Position numbers and translations under genes: made by a program | Assembly: GCA_009767595.1 (NCBI GenBank) | Contig: VSDK01001818.1 | Span: 430,129-494,128 of the forward strand | Direction: 5' to 3' | From: Symbiodinium kawagutii | Lineage: Eukaryota; Sar; Dinophyceae; Suessiales; Symbiodiniaceae | Length of the DNA: 64,000 nt | Part shown: piece by piece, positions 54,240-64,000 of the stretch | Layout: every line of letters starts with the position of its first letter | Numbering within the stretch: the first letter of the stretch is position 1 | The notes under the pieces: model-generated | What the model was told of the DNA's origin: nothing | The model's input: the letters and a program-made list of their open reading frames with translations, nothing else | Databases searched by the model: none

Positions 54240-54352
54240 ATTGGTTGGTGGTTTGATTCACATTTTTTCCCCAAACGTTATTATTCACAAATGGTTGGTT
54301 GACAAACATATTTTTGATAGGGGTGGTTCAACCACCAGCCAAAGAATCATGG
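54240..54352. repeat. MITE-like element, family C (best copy)
   Basis: Left end GATTGGTTGGTGGTTTGATT, right end GGTTCAACCACCAGCCAAAG; the termini are imperfect complements enclosing about 70 bp of AT-rich sequence. Confidence 0.7.
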
Positions 54353-56201
54353 ATTCACATGTTATTGCATCATTGTTTCATCTAACATTTTGGATGTACA
54401 CATGCGTTTGGTCACGTAGGCGCATATTCGTGCATCAGCCATCACAAACGAACCTGAAGCTTTTCCTGTTTGTTGGGGCAAGACAAAGACCGGTGCTTTA
54501 ATGAAGGCCAGATTCAATCCTCGATTTGAACAGCGTCCAAGGCCTGCGTGTTTTTATTTAGAAAGAGTCGGGACATATAGATGCTTCGCGTAAGCAAAGC
54601 GCTGTGTTTCGTAAGCTCGCGTAAGCATTTTCAAGAAAACATGTTGCGTAAGCTTATGCGTAAGTAGTTGTTATCACGTATATTTTTCATACTAGGTTTG
54701 CATGCATTGACAGTGTTGTAGATGATTTAGTTTAACCGTGCAATGTGAGTGGGTCAATGGGCATATGCATGCAGATGACTATATCTTTGGTGGATGCCTG
54801 GCATGTTTGTAGAACAATGGTTTCTCCAAACCTTGTTGCTGGGGGAGCGGTCAGATTGAGAGATATGTGTGAAGAGAAGAGTGGCGAATCGTAGCCGTTT
54901 CTGATCACAGACATGGGGAAGTCAAAATGCCCAGACCCCTGTCCTACGACGTGCCACGTCCTGACATGTGGTTGCAAGATGTGCAAACCCATCTTCCATT
55001 CTAAGCACCGTTTGTGGGTATCGCTCGCGTAAGTGCTGCGTAAGCCTTATCTTCTCCATAACCCCTGCGAAAGTCAAAACTGTGGGCGCGTAAGTAACGC
55101 GTAAGCTGTGGCGTAAGAGATATGTCACTGTCAATTGCGTTTAATCATTCAAGTGCTTTTAAGCATACATTTTGGACGATGCTCATTTGTTGCCCAGGGA
55201 CATTTTCGCTACCGATTTGCTCGGACATCTGTGAAGACCTGGATAGCATAATTTCCAACCTTTGCCAAGCCTTTCCCGTTTTGTCAATGATCCCTCCCAT
55301 TGACGGTGCACGTCATGGCGCACCCCTCAACGAGTTATCAGGTTCTTTACTTCAGGTCCGAACGGTAATATGTGCGCTTTCTTTTCTTAGTTGTCCCTTT
55401 CCACTTGTACTCACGTCACATGCTGGATGCGCTTACTGGTAGGGTTTTTAAATGAATGCATCAACGTCATCAGTTTCTTTCAAATTGCACGTTCCGCCAC
55501 TTTAAACCACGCCATGAATCCAACTGATGGGACCAGGGTGAACTTCACCTCCGTCTTGGATGAATATGTGGGCAGTTCGAGCAATACGCAGCTTGGACGT
55601 CTGAGATTGGTCAGCTGTCAGCTGCAGATATTGCTGTTGGTTCCAGTGGGCGAAGATATCACGAGGTTAGTAGTGCATCACCTCACACGTTCCGAAACCA
55701 TTGGCGTGGGTGCTGTGACAAACTACGTGCCACCAAAAAATCGCAGAATGGGTCGATTAGAGATTTCTGTTCTAACTCGATTTTTCGGAGGCTAGCGGAT
55801 GTGAAGAGCAAGGATGCACTCAGGAGAACCAGAGTTGGGGATGGGGAGCGGTCACATTGCTACTCCTTCCCTTATTACTTTGTGAGGATTTGCGGATCCT
55901 CAGTGCATGAAGTGCACAAACTACTCTGGGTGACTGGCCACAATATTAACCAGCAACTATAGAAATCATTTAGCCAACAAACGGTAGGAAGCCCTGGCAA
56001 AAAAAAACAATCAACCATTAATTTTAACCACCCTTAACATCCATTCACCGCAACAATTGCCATTCATCCGTCCTTGCTGTACTTTGCTTTAACCACCATC
56101 AACATCCATTAACGATCAATGGAGCCATCAAGCATTAACATGCATTAACGTCCACCAAGCAACCATCAATTAGCCAGATTCATCCGCCCTTTTTTGCTGA
56201 G
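54353..56201. other. intron between pore and S6 exons
   Basis: Apart from the GCGTAAG patches there is an open frame at 55391-55795 without motifs. No gene is called. Confidence 0.45.
54586..55115. repeat. cluster of GCGTAAG words
   Basis: CGTAAG occurs about ten times in two patches (54586-54670 and 55020-55115), mostly as GCGTAAGC or GCGTAAGT, without fixed spacing. Confidence 0.75.
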
Positions 56202-56244
56202 GAATACCTTGGTATTTTCTATCTTTATTTCCTTTGCCACCTTG
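56202..56244 (+). CDS. ion channel exon 11 (first half of S6)
   Basis: Acceptor cttttttgctgag; G completes the Trp codon of the pore; then NTLVFSIFISFATL and the donor gtcact (56245). Hydrophobic, and it joins in phase to VMMNLVTG. The distance from the pore Trp to S6 is shorter than usual, so another small exon may exist. Confidence 0.65.
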
Positions 56245-56894
56245 GTCACTGATCTTCACTGGCCGGTTCTGGGATGGAGCCGTTGCAGATGCAGGGCCGA
56301 GCGTTCTTTTTTATTGGCTGATTGAGGGCTGCTCGATGGTTAGTTCATGGGTAGGTGATGGTTAAACATGGACAGTTACATGGCTAATGATTGTTTGCCG
56401 GGTTTATTGTTTGTCATGGTGGTCCTGTGTTAACAGTTTCAATGATGTTTGACGATAATTATGATAAAGGTGGCTTAAGATGCTTAAAATGAGTATTGTT
56501 CATGGTGGTGGTTAATCATGTGATGTTGATATAATTTGGTTCATCACAGGAGATTATAATGATTAGCGGCAGATTTGGTAGTGAACCCTGGCCTTTGAAT
56601 CACAAACTGTTTATGGTAAACTCGAGGTTGGTTTACGAACACGGACCTATCATTAATCATGGTTGAGAATTGTTTATATCACATGTAAGATGTTCAAAAC
56701 TCCCATTGCATAGCTGATCATTCTGACATGCTGTCAGTGTCGAACATTAAATGAAAACCATCAAATGCAAACTATTTATCATGAACAAATGTTCCATAGA
56801 AGGGCAATGCATCAACTACACCACTGGTGCCGCATCGGGGATGTGGTCCGTCCTAGGTGGTCCACCTCGGTGATGCCGTTGTTGGCGGACCCAG

Positions 56895-56966
56895 GTCATG
56901 ATGAACCTGGTCACTGGCGTGTTCGTGGACGGAGCTCAGCGTATCGCGCGCGAAGAGAAGAATCAG
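56895..56966 (+). CDS. ion channel exon 12 (second half of S6)
   Basis: Acceptor ttggcggacccag, then VMMNLVTGVFVDGAQRIA and REEKNQ. N-x-V-T-G-V-F-V is the signature end of S6 in these channels. The GA donor gacctg at 56967 joins in phase 0 to ELLKHV; staying in the open frame would give a stop after four codons. Confidence 0.8.
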
Positions 56967-57770
56967 GACCTGCCATGACCTGCCGCACGCTGGGGACACC
57001 GCTGAGTGAGAATCATTGGTGCAAGCAGTCCCATGAGATCATTGCCAGATTTTGTGTCCACAACCCCTCGTGTCAATCATATACCTGCAATCTATAGCCA
57101 TCTATAAAGTTTCAACGGTAGTGGTCATATAGGACAGTGGCAGGGAAGTGCAATCGCTATTGTGATGAGAATCGCACCCACAGTTTTTGTAACAAGGGAT
57201 CGTGGTGATCTTGCTTTTTCTGCAATTGGTGCCTCATTCTTTCAGCACCCCTTCCTCGACAGTATATTGCATGGCCCACTGCGATGTTCCATGCTGTAGT
57301 TGGCATTTTCTCCAAATCCCTGGTGTAGGGGGAACTGTTCATTTTTGGATGTGGCTTTAACATCAGGGGGATGGATCAAGCTTCACGAGTCATCACTATC
57401 CAACCAGTTGCAGGTGAATTTGTAGTGGTATGATGGTTCCTTTGCCTTTTATCATTGCTTGATGTTGTATTCGAATTCATTGTGACGATATTCTTAACAT
57501 GGTCACAGCATCCTACCTCACCATAAACCAATCGGTAGCCAACAATTTCCGTTCTTAGAATTGGCGGATGTACAGGCTAACCAGCTACTTCCCCAACCTT
57601 TACTATCCATTGACTGCTGGTCAACATCACCAATCATCATGTATATTTCTCGTCCTTCGGGCTGAGACAGATCTTGAGCCTGATGATGCGAAAAACAAAT
57701 CACCAATCCTCCATCCTGCATTGATCGCTGCAGCTATCTTGATCCATTGCTTCCTCCTGTTGTGTGTCAG

Positions 57771-57858
57771 GAATTGCTGAAGCACGTGCGCAAATTGCTG
57801 GCGCCAGACAAGAGCTGCTGGGACTGGCGACTGAGGCTGTTGGCGGTGAACCTTGAGG
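57771..57858 (+). CDS. ion channel exon 13 (post-S6 cytosolic helix)
   Basis: Acceptor gttgtgtgtcag, donor gtgagt (57859). ELLKHVRKLLAPDKSCWDWR, then LRLLAVNLE. The REEKNQ|ELLKHV junction resembles the REE...xxxVRxLF helix after S6. Ends in phase 1. Confidence 0.65.
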
Positions 57859-57870
57859 GTGAGTGGTTAG

Positions 57871-57978
57871 TCCCTATGCTTCCAGTTATACCATGAAATA
57901 GTAGGGAACCAACCCCATCTACAACTAGCTGGCAGGAACCAGCTGGATACTTAGGATTTCATGGCAACTGAAAGCATT
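57871..57978. repeat. MITE-like element, family B
   Basis: CCTATGCTTCCAGTTATACC at the left end with its complement GGCAACTGAAAGCATTGGGG at the right. It starts 12 bases after the exon 13 donor. Confidence 0.75.
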
Positions 57979-58567
57979 GGGGTGTGTTGTAGTTCAGGAT
58001 AATTAGCTGATATAGTTATAATAAGTTGTTTACTTATCAATACCTAATCTAGGTGGTTGACAGTGTGATATAGCCAATCCCTGTAACTAGTAGGGTTCGG
58101 AATGATAGTCATTCATAAGTAATCATCAGCAATCGAAGTACTGGTTATTAAATGCCTCTGGTATCTCTGGTACTGTTCGCTACTGCCAATGATTAAGATT
58201 AGCTCACAATCGCCATTAATTAATCATCATGGTTCAGCCAACGGTAGAAAATCAGGAGACGGGCAATACCTTAACATACCTTAACTAGTGAAGATTTGGT
58301 TCCAGCATCACCATTTCACTGTCAGGGAAAGGCAACAATAGGTAGATAGTTCTATTTATACATTATGCCAAAAGCCCGGTGATAGTCTACCTGTTCCTGG
58401 CTCGGCTTAAGAGGTGAACTGATAGTGAAGGGAGTTATAAGCTAAATAAAACCGATAGTTAGCTGATGATGTCACTTAGCTAAACTGATGCTTACAAGAT
58501 AGTTGACAGTTCCTTAACCCAAGTTAAGCATGGTGAACCAACCTAAGTTAGATAGTTACCGTAAGTA

Positions 58568-58612
58568 TAGCTATATCTAGTCTCACTGGTAGTTACCCTT
58601 GGTGAACTACAA
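58568..58612. repeat. inverted dispersed repeat, partner of 44757-44800
   Basis: TAGTCTCACTGGTAGTTACC with flanks, the reverse complement of the earlier copy. Confidence 0.75.
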
Positions 58613-58927
58613 GGTGGGCCCCTGGCAGTTATAAGTTGGGTTAGTTCACCCCTATAACTGGTAGAAATCACCCTAGTTAAGGTACTTCTAAACCAACTAA
58701 GCTAAGTGGTTGGGGGCCCCAGCTTGTGCTCAATTCATCACTGTACCCCTGGTTCCCCCATCATTAACCATTGTTTTCCCTGTGGTTTGTTGGTTGTTAC
58801 CACCCATGATTGGTTGGTTAACTGCTTGACCCATAGCCTAAGTGGTTGGGGGCCCAGCTTGTACCCTAAGTTAGCAGGGCCCTGCAAGGTGACCACTGCT
58901 GACATCCGCCGTGAGGTCGCCCCACAG

Positions 58928-59035
58928 CTCGCGCCAGCGTCTTCATTAAGGGCGAGATCAACGGGGGCGGGGACCGACGCTGGGCACAACGCGCGGAGCA
59001 ACGCAACGGGACCTCCCACAGGGGCGATGCCAACG
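58928..59035 (+). CDS. ion channel exon 14 (cytosolic)
   Basis: After the acceptor gtcgccccacag, a 2-base start fits exon 13. RASVFIKGEINGGGDRRWA, then QRAEQRNGTSHRGDAN, with the donor gtagtg (59036, phase 1). Another frame is also open, so the assignment depends on phase. Confidence 0.48.
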
Positions 59036-59200
59036 GTAGTGAGGAACCTAGTGATGGCTACCCAGGATGAAGCTAAACCCTAGGTTTATTACTTGGGGGT
59101 ATCCCCTAAAAGCTTTGGTTTTCCATTAAAATGGGAACCCCCCTAGTTAATCAACCAGGGGTTTATTAATCCTGGGTAGCCATTAGTCATTAACTCTTGT

Positions 59201-59375
59201 GGCTGGTGGTTTCTTCAGATTTTTGGCTCGTGGTTTGGATGCATTTGCTGTTTGTTTTTCGCAATTTGGTGTGTGTTTTGGGTTATGTTCCCAAACGTGA
59301 TCATGAACAAATGATTGCTTGACTTGCGCATATTTTTCATGGGAGGTAAAGCACCAACCAGACAAGAATCATCCA
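59201..59375. repeat. MITE-like element, family C (longer copy)
   Basis: Left GTGGCTGGTGGTTTCTTCAG, right GCACCAACCAGACAAGAATC, with an internal ATATTTTTCATGGG shared with other copies. Confidence 0.6.
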
Positions 59376-60500
59376 CCAGTTTGCCAAGGCTGGCGGTTCG
59401 TAACTAAGTTACGGGTTGACCAGCAACACCTGGTGGTTTCAACTGGTGAACACCTGGTGTGGGGACAAGCAACCAGGAGGTTGCTGTGAAACTGGCGGTG
59501 CCAACAAAGGTGAAATTTGTTGATGAAACAAATGATTAATGAGTTAATGATTAATGAGCAGAATTGACTAATCATCGATGAAATTAATGGTGAAACTGTT
59601 GATTAGCTGATTGATCTGATTGACTACTTGATCAACAACCAAATTTTTGGGTGGTCCCGACTTGGTAGAACTGTAGAGCTCTTCGGCATTTCAAGCGTTC
59701 ACAGGGCTTTGCTGCAACTGAAACTGGTGATCAAAAAAGAACAACAATGGGATACAATAGGTGAAGAATGCCCAGAATGATGGGTGGTGGTGGTTTAACT
59801 GGGGCCACAGCCAACCAGAACCAAGAATTATCGAAACATTGGGGATAATCGGAAGCAGAACTCATGGTGATCAACCAACCACAACCGCCCCTGACCGCCG
59901 AACGTACCTGAGAACTCATCTCCTGGGAAGATTTCTGCAACAAGCTGAACACGGAAGCTGGGCAGTGACGGCGGGACGAGTGGATTAGAAGCCCTGTTAG
60001 GAGAGCAATCGGTTCTCGGTAAAAGCTACGGTTGGATGTTTTGCCTATTGTTGGTATTTGTTACCTATTGTCGGTAGAACTTGTTGCTGTTGGTATTGTA
60101 TTGCTTATTGCTGGTATTACCAGTTGTTGCTAATTCTTATGCTATTACAAACCTGTTATTGATAAGATTTAACCAACCCAACCTTTTGGAAGGACATGGA
60201 GGTTCAAATGCCATCAGAGGCCCTTATTTGCAGTGCATAGCGGCGAACAGTTCCTTGATCATGCTGTGTGGTTGGAGCCTTCTCCATGGCTGTGGTTCCC
60301 GACTCTTCCCAGATAAGTCTGCATCCAAGAAGTAGCAACATGGGCGTTTCTTAGGGGTACTCCCAAGTCATCCAGTCTTAATTATTGTTAAACCAATCAT
60401 TTTTAGAGGTTCCCAATTTTAAGATACCCCCACATCTACTTGACAAATGAACTTGCATGTAAATCATGCCAGCAGATCAGCTCGGGCCGCAGATCACCAG

Positions 60501-60616
60501 ATCTCGCTGGGATGGCATTTTTCGAAGGCAGGCGCCTTGGAAGGGCCACCAGCTGGGCCAAGGAAGAGATGAAGGCCTACCTTACCACCTTTGAGCTGGA
60601 CACCAGCCAGGCCAAA
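60501..60616 (+). CDS. ion channel exon 15 (linker to the EF-hand)
   Basis: After the acceptor cagatcaccag, a 2-base start fits exon 14. The frame includes SWAKEEMKAYLTTFELDTSQ and ends with the donor gtccct (60617). The EEMxxYLxxxELDxxxAK pattern precedes EF-hands in dinoflagellate channels of this type. A shorter version starting at 60563 (after gggccaag) is possible. Confidence 0.55.
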
Positions 60617-60865
60617 GTCCCTTGGCCACAGGTTGACATCCAAACGCACCAGGTATGGGATATCCGGTGCCCCAAGAAAGGGGATGATCAGCAAAGCATA
60701 GGACTTGGATGGGCCCGGTGATAGGAGTGACATGTGACGACCTGTTCTTACAAGGCACCCAGATCGCTTGTGCTCGAGAGTCTGGATGTGATGAAGACGG
60801 CTTCTCCCATGCCAGGCATTTTCAACATGGGATTTCTGTGGTCATGGTCTCATGTTTGGTGAGTA

Positions 60866-60979
60866 CCCTCCGCTAAACTAACCTAGCAATGGATTTTGAC
60901 CATATTTTATAGTGAAACCCTAGGAAAACACCAATACATGGTGGATTTTCCATTGCCAGGTTAGTTTACCAGAGGGTAT
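60866..60979. repeat. MITE-like element, family A
   Basis: Left CTCCGCTAAACTAACCTAGC, right GCCAGGTTAGTTTACCAGAG; complementary ends around 75 bp. It sits in the intron before the EF-hand exon. Confidence 0.75.
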
Positions 60980-61025
60980 GTCCATTGGTCCGCGTGAAAC
61001 TGCGCACCAGCTCAGCCAGCCCAAG

Positions 61026-61096
61026 GACATTTTCTACATCCTGGACCAGGATCGCGTGGGCAAAGTGACCATGCGAGAGTTCTTCTCCGTCGCCCG
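61026..61096 (+). CDS. ion channel exon 16 (EF-hand)
   Basis: After the acceptor ccagcccaag: DIFYILDQDRVGKVTMREFF, then SVA. Loop residues D-Q-D-R-V-G-K-V-T-M-R-E fit an EF-hand (Asp 1, Asp 3, Gly 6, Val 8, Glu 12), but position 5 is Val, so calcium affinity may be low. Donor gtgaga (61097), phase 2. Confidence 0.72.
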
Positions 61097-62638
61097 GTGA
61101 GAAACGCAGGTGACAGGTGGACCCTGGGAGAGCATGGCCTTCATTGTGAGATGATTTGTCTACGAAGTCTGGTAATGTTAGCCCCGGATTATTAACTATA
61201 GGTTAAGCCTCACAGAACTTCCAATCAGATTGATAGGTGTCTCAATATCATAAACCATAGGTTTATCAATTGGAGGGGGCAATTTAATCTTTATAGGACG
61301 CCAGCTGGCTATGGGCCCCCTGTTAATCAACTAGGGGTTGGTTAAGCCAGGGTTAGCATTACTTGCGACATCCTGGCCAGCAAGGTATGGGCAGTAGAGT
61401 CAATCCAAAATGAGGGGGTTCCCGCTTCAGATTTTTGGATGCTTTCCCTGGTGTCTACATGTGTCCACTTCCACTCCCGGAAACTAACACTCAACCTATT
61501 TCAATGACAAACAGATAGTTCATGAATGTTCATGGTTCAAGATGGCTGAAAGTGGCCAGACAGTTCAAGCATCCAACAAAACCACCTTTTTCATGATGCT
61601 TGAACACCGCCCAGGGTTCCTGTACCTCTTTGCACCTCATGCCCCACAGATCGGCAACAGTGGGCGGTTGCTTCTAGAGACATGTGCGCCGACCCCAGGT
61701 GCTGCATGCATGGGCTGTATTAATCCACATTTACTCAGAAAATGATGCTCCATGTATGGTATATTTACCCGCATTTAAAATTTACCCATAAAATGACCCA
61801 AATGTATGCAACTGTGGGTAAATATGCCATACCTGGAGTGTTCGACTGCCCATTTGAAACGGTGATTCTTCGGCGGCTTGACCCACGGTAACAGCTTGAA
61901 CCTTCCCTGCAGATTGACAATCACAACTTGATTGCCCGACATCAGCAAGAATGGCCATGCAAGAGGATAGCATGATCAACCGCTAATTGCGAATTCAGCC
62001 ACCAGCCTCCATTCCTACAGTTCGCCATTGTGAACCGGGACGATTGCCACATATCATTCATCATCCCTAGATACTCCATGCATGGCTGCGTGTGAGTAGC
62101 TGGAGCCCTCAAAAGCCGGTTGCCCCGGTGCGTGCCCCAATGTTTGGTAGCTGTGCTTGTACCCAGCTTGGGCGGTGGGTGGGCAGGCATATGTACCCAC
62201 CCCTATGCTTCCAGTTACCATGAAATAGTAGGTAACCAACCCCAAACAGCAGTGGCAGAAACCAGCTGGTTACCTGCGATTTCATGGTAACTGGAAGCAC
62301 ACGTTTAGAGTCACTTTGAGGCGACATCTTGGGAAACATTCCACGCATGGACCAGCTGGGACCACCGGCAGCTGCTTCACCACAGCCGAGGCATGCGTCA
62401 ACCTGCACGGTATGCCCAGGTGCACTCGATTGGGAGATGGCCAGTGGTCGGTACCAGTAGGTCTACGTCAAGATTGGGGGCATATGCATTCATGGTTGGT
62501 GGTTTGATTGGCATTTTGAAACTGTATTTGGAATGGTTGGTTGACTGATTGACTAATTTTTCATAATTGTTCATATATGGAGTTGGAACCACCGACCCGA
62601 TCAATGGTCCATAATGGGTCCCTTTTTCGGCAACGCAG
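61097..62638. other. intron before exon 17
   Basis: Holds a family B element (62211-62299) and part of a family C element (62491-62600). Other open frames lack support. Confidence 0.5.
62211..62299. repeat. MITE-like element, family B
   Basis: CCTATGCTTCCAGTTACCAT at the left and ATGGTAACTGGAAGCACACG at the right, with arms of about 30 bp. Confidence 0.78.
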
Positions 62639-62705
62639 CGACAGGCTGGCTGACACTGCCATTCTGCGACACCTGATCCAACGCACCTTTGAACCTTGGT
62701 TGGAA
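62639..62705 (+). CDS. ion channel exon 17 (cytosolic helix)
   Basis: After the acceptor ggcaacgcag, a 1-base start completes the Arg codon of exon 16. DRLADTAILRHLIQRTFEPW and then LE, with the GC donor gctggc at 62706 (phase 0). A GT donor at 62714 also exists but would not match the next exon. Confidence 0.5.
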
Positions 62706-63281
62706 GCTGGCAGGTGGTGTTGCTGGCGTTGCTAATGAGCGCCAGGGCTAGCAAGAGGGTCTGTCCATCAATGGTTTTTGTTTTGTGAATCTTTTCTGAA
62801 ACCTCAGAAATGGTGTTTGTTTAGTGGATCTTTTCTGACATCTCAGAATGAATGTCAGAGCCAACCGACCTCATGGCATCGAGAAAGGAATGGTTCCAAC
62901 AGCAGCCATTGTTCATAGGGAAGCCGTTTCTAGGGGTACACCAGGTTTGGACAAATCCAAGAATCAAGCATTAGGGGGATAATCAACCATAATTAAACCC
63001 ATAGCCCATAGATGATACCGTGAAGATGGTGGTTGATGTGATTATTTTTTTCATCAGTGGTGGTCAATAACGACACGGGGGCCTACCAAAGGGATGATAT
63101 TTCATGGTGTACTTGCTTGACTGTGTTTTGACTTGGTTCACCCATATAGTTCTAGCTAGGGCAACCGAATTCGGCATGGCACCAAAATGATCCCAGCCAT
63201 GAATCTACGTATTTCGCCGCAAAGATCGCCTGACTGACAGGTATGGTCTGGTTTGTGCTAGTTGTGTTTTGTGAAACCTCA

Positions 63282-63395
63282 GGTGGCCAGAACCTCAGGT
63301 GGCCAGAACCCTCAGAACATGTTTCCAACCTTAGACTCGAACTGAAACAATCTAGTTCATCTAGTCATTCCACCTCAGGTGGCCAGAACATGTTT
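63282..63395 (+). repeat. CTCAGGTGGCCAGAAC repeats
   Basis: Three copies of CCTCAGGTGGCCAGAAC, with AACATGTTTCCAA following two of them. Confidence 0.8.
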
Positions 63396-63469
63396 CCAAT
63401 CAACAGTTTCTGCTGCTCCAACTTTCGTGGGCGGCCTTGCCACCGAGCTCCAACTTCTCGCTTGCACAG

Positions 63470-63583
63470 CCCGCTAACGAAGAAAGCCGTGCCGCTCAGG
63501 CGGATTTGGTCGAGCAGCTGCAGAAGATCGACGCGAGGATCAAAGGAGCGTGTCGCTGGGCGCTTTGGACACTGCTGAGTTGA
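63470..63583 (+). CDS. ion channel exon 18 (C-terminal coiled coil, stop)
   Basis: After the acceptor tcgcttgcacag: PANEESRAAQADLVEQLQKI, then DARIKG and TGA at 63581-63583. Heptad-like spacing (L..L..I..I) suggests a short coiled coil, which in tetrameric channels often drives assembly. The last residues after IKG are less typical, so a further exon is possible. Confidence 0.52.
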   Translation, partial: PANEESRAAQADLVEQLQKIDARIKGACRWALWTLLS

Positions 63584-63607
63584 GCCAACCAGTCACTACC
63601 CTTTGAT

Positions 63608-63710
63608 GAACTAACATGGCAGTGGAAAATCCACCACAAATGGATGATTTCCCAGGGTTTTCTAGCAAAATGGGTGATTTTCCATTGCCATGTTAGTTTA
63701 CCAGAGGGTA
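63608..63710. repeat. MITE-like element, family A
   Basis: GAACTAACATGGCAGTGGAA at the left and CATTGCCATGTTAGTTTACC at the right. Confidence 0.85.
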
Positions 63711-63776
63711 TAGATCACCAGAAAACATCACAATGATTATCGACATCTATCATCGACGTCACTACTCACCAGCCTC

Positions 63777-63869
63777 TGGTAACATGGCAAAGGAGAATCT
63801 ACCATCTTTTTTGGGTTTCCCTATCGAATATGATGATTTTCCATTGCCATGTTAGTTTACCAGAGGGTA
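63777..63869. repeat. MITE-like element, family A
   Basis: GGTAACATGGCAAAGGAGAA at the left and CATTGCCATGTTAGTTTACC at the right, 67 bases after the previous copy and sharing its right end and CCAGAGGGTA. Confidence 0.85.
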
Positions 63870-64000
63870 ACCATTTTACCCACTAATCATCAGAAAGCAG
63901 GCCTCAAACCAAAATTTTGGATTAGATCCCCAGGGTGCACCCTCAATCAAATGAAGATGGCCCACATGCCATGACAACTCGCGTGTTCAATGATGAATGC

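Larger units (their letters stand above)
42687..63583 (+). other. gene model: single-domain voltage-gated cation channel, 18 exons
   Basis: Eighteen short exons on the plus strand, listed separately, give S1-S6, a pore loop, an EF-hand and a C-terminal coiled coil, about 470 residues in all, and every junction joins in phase. Only one six-helix domain is seen, as in bacterial NaChBac-like and eukaryotic single-domain channels, which act as tetramers in the membrane; the 5' end is probably incomplete. Donors are mostly GT, but six junctions require GC (after exons 1, 7, 17) or GA (after exons 6, 9, 12), which is known for dinoflagellate introns. Introns range from about 0.4 to 2.9 kb, and one holds a nested intronless gene. 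Ion selectivity cannot be stated; the pore reads TGGNDW. Voltage sensitivity is expected from S4, calcium binding perhaps from the EF-hand. Confidence 0.75.

Noticed and set aside
55391-55795. 134-codon frame in the pore-S6 intron
   Set aside because: No motif, no exon-like GC content, and it does not fit the channel phases.
60730-60857. Open frame with FLQGTQIACARESGCDED that looks like a channel exon
   Set aside because: Joining 60616 directly to 61026 gives ELDTSQAK followed by DIFYILDQD, a continuous EF-hand region in phase; including this segment breaks the phase with exon 15.

Overview
The window looks like nuclear DNA of a dinoflagellate (a Symbiodiniaceae-like or related genome). Short GC-rich exons of about 40-170 bp sit in long AT-richer introns full of small inverted-repeat elements. 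Several introns only join in frame if GC or GA 5' splice sites are used together with GT. Intronless genes carry a spliced-leader-like TGGCTCAAG just upstream of the start codon, and a Ty1/copia-type element of the style common in dinoflagellates is present. No rRNA, tRNA, CRISPR array or bacterial operon was seen. Two assembly gaps occur (18453-18462 and 31930-31987). All exon models come from reading frames, splice phase and protein motifs read by eye; none was checked by alignment or RNA.

Layout. 1-110: 3' part of one exon of an unidentified gene. 1262-9214: a full-length LTR retrotransposon with 129-bp LTRs that appear identical, a 5-bp target duplication, a tRNA-iMet-like primer site, gag with a zinc knuckle, protease, a second zinc knuckle, a methyltransferase-like domain, integrase, RT and RNase H, spread over several reading frames. 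It sits inside a tandem repeat array. 9.5-28 kb: scattered single exons of unidentified genes, including the last exon of a probable drug/metabolite-superfamily (triose-phosphate or nucleotide-sugar) transporter, a possible glutathione-reductase-like exon, a membrane-protein exon, and one exon-like frame on the minus strand.

28.1-36.9 kb: a multi-exon calcineurin-like metallophosphoesterase (SDTH, GD, GNHD and THG motifs on successive exons). An intronless polytopic membrane-protein gene (32851-34957, one frameshift in a T-run) lies between its last two recognised exons. 38.1-39.8 kb: a second intronless polytopic membrane protein.

42.7-63.6 kb: the main find, a single-domain voltage-gated cation channel reconstructed from 18 exons in consistent splice phase: S1, S2, S3, a split S4 with an arginine every third residue, S5, a pore loop with TGGNDW, S6, then a C-terminal EF-hand and coiled coil. 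A third intronless gene (ubiquitin-like domain plus HEAT-like repeats, 51701-53455) is nested in the intron between the S5-P linker exon and the pore exon. Nearly all coding signal is on the plus strand, as expected for dinoflagellate unidirectional gene arrays.
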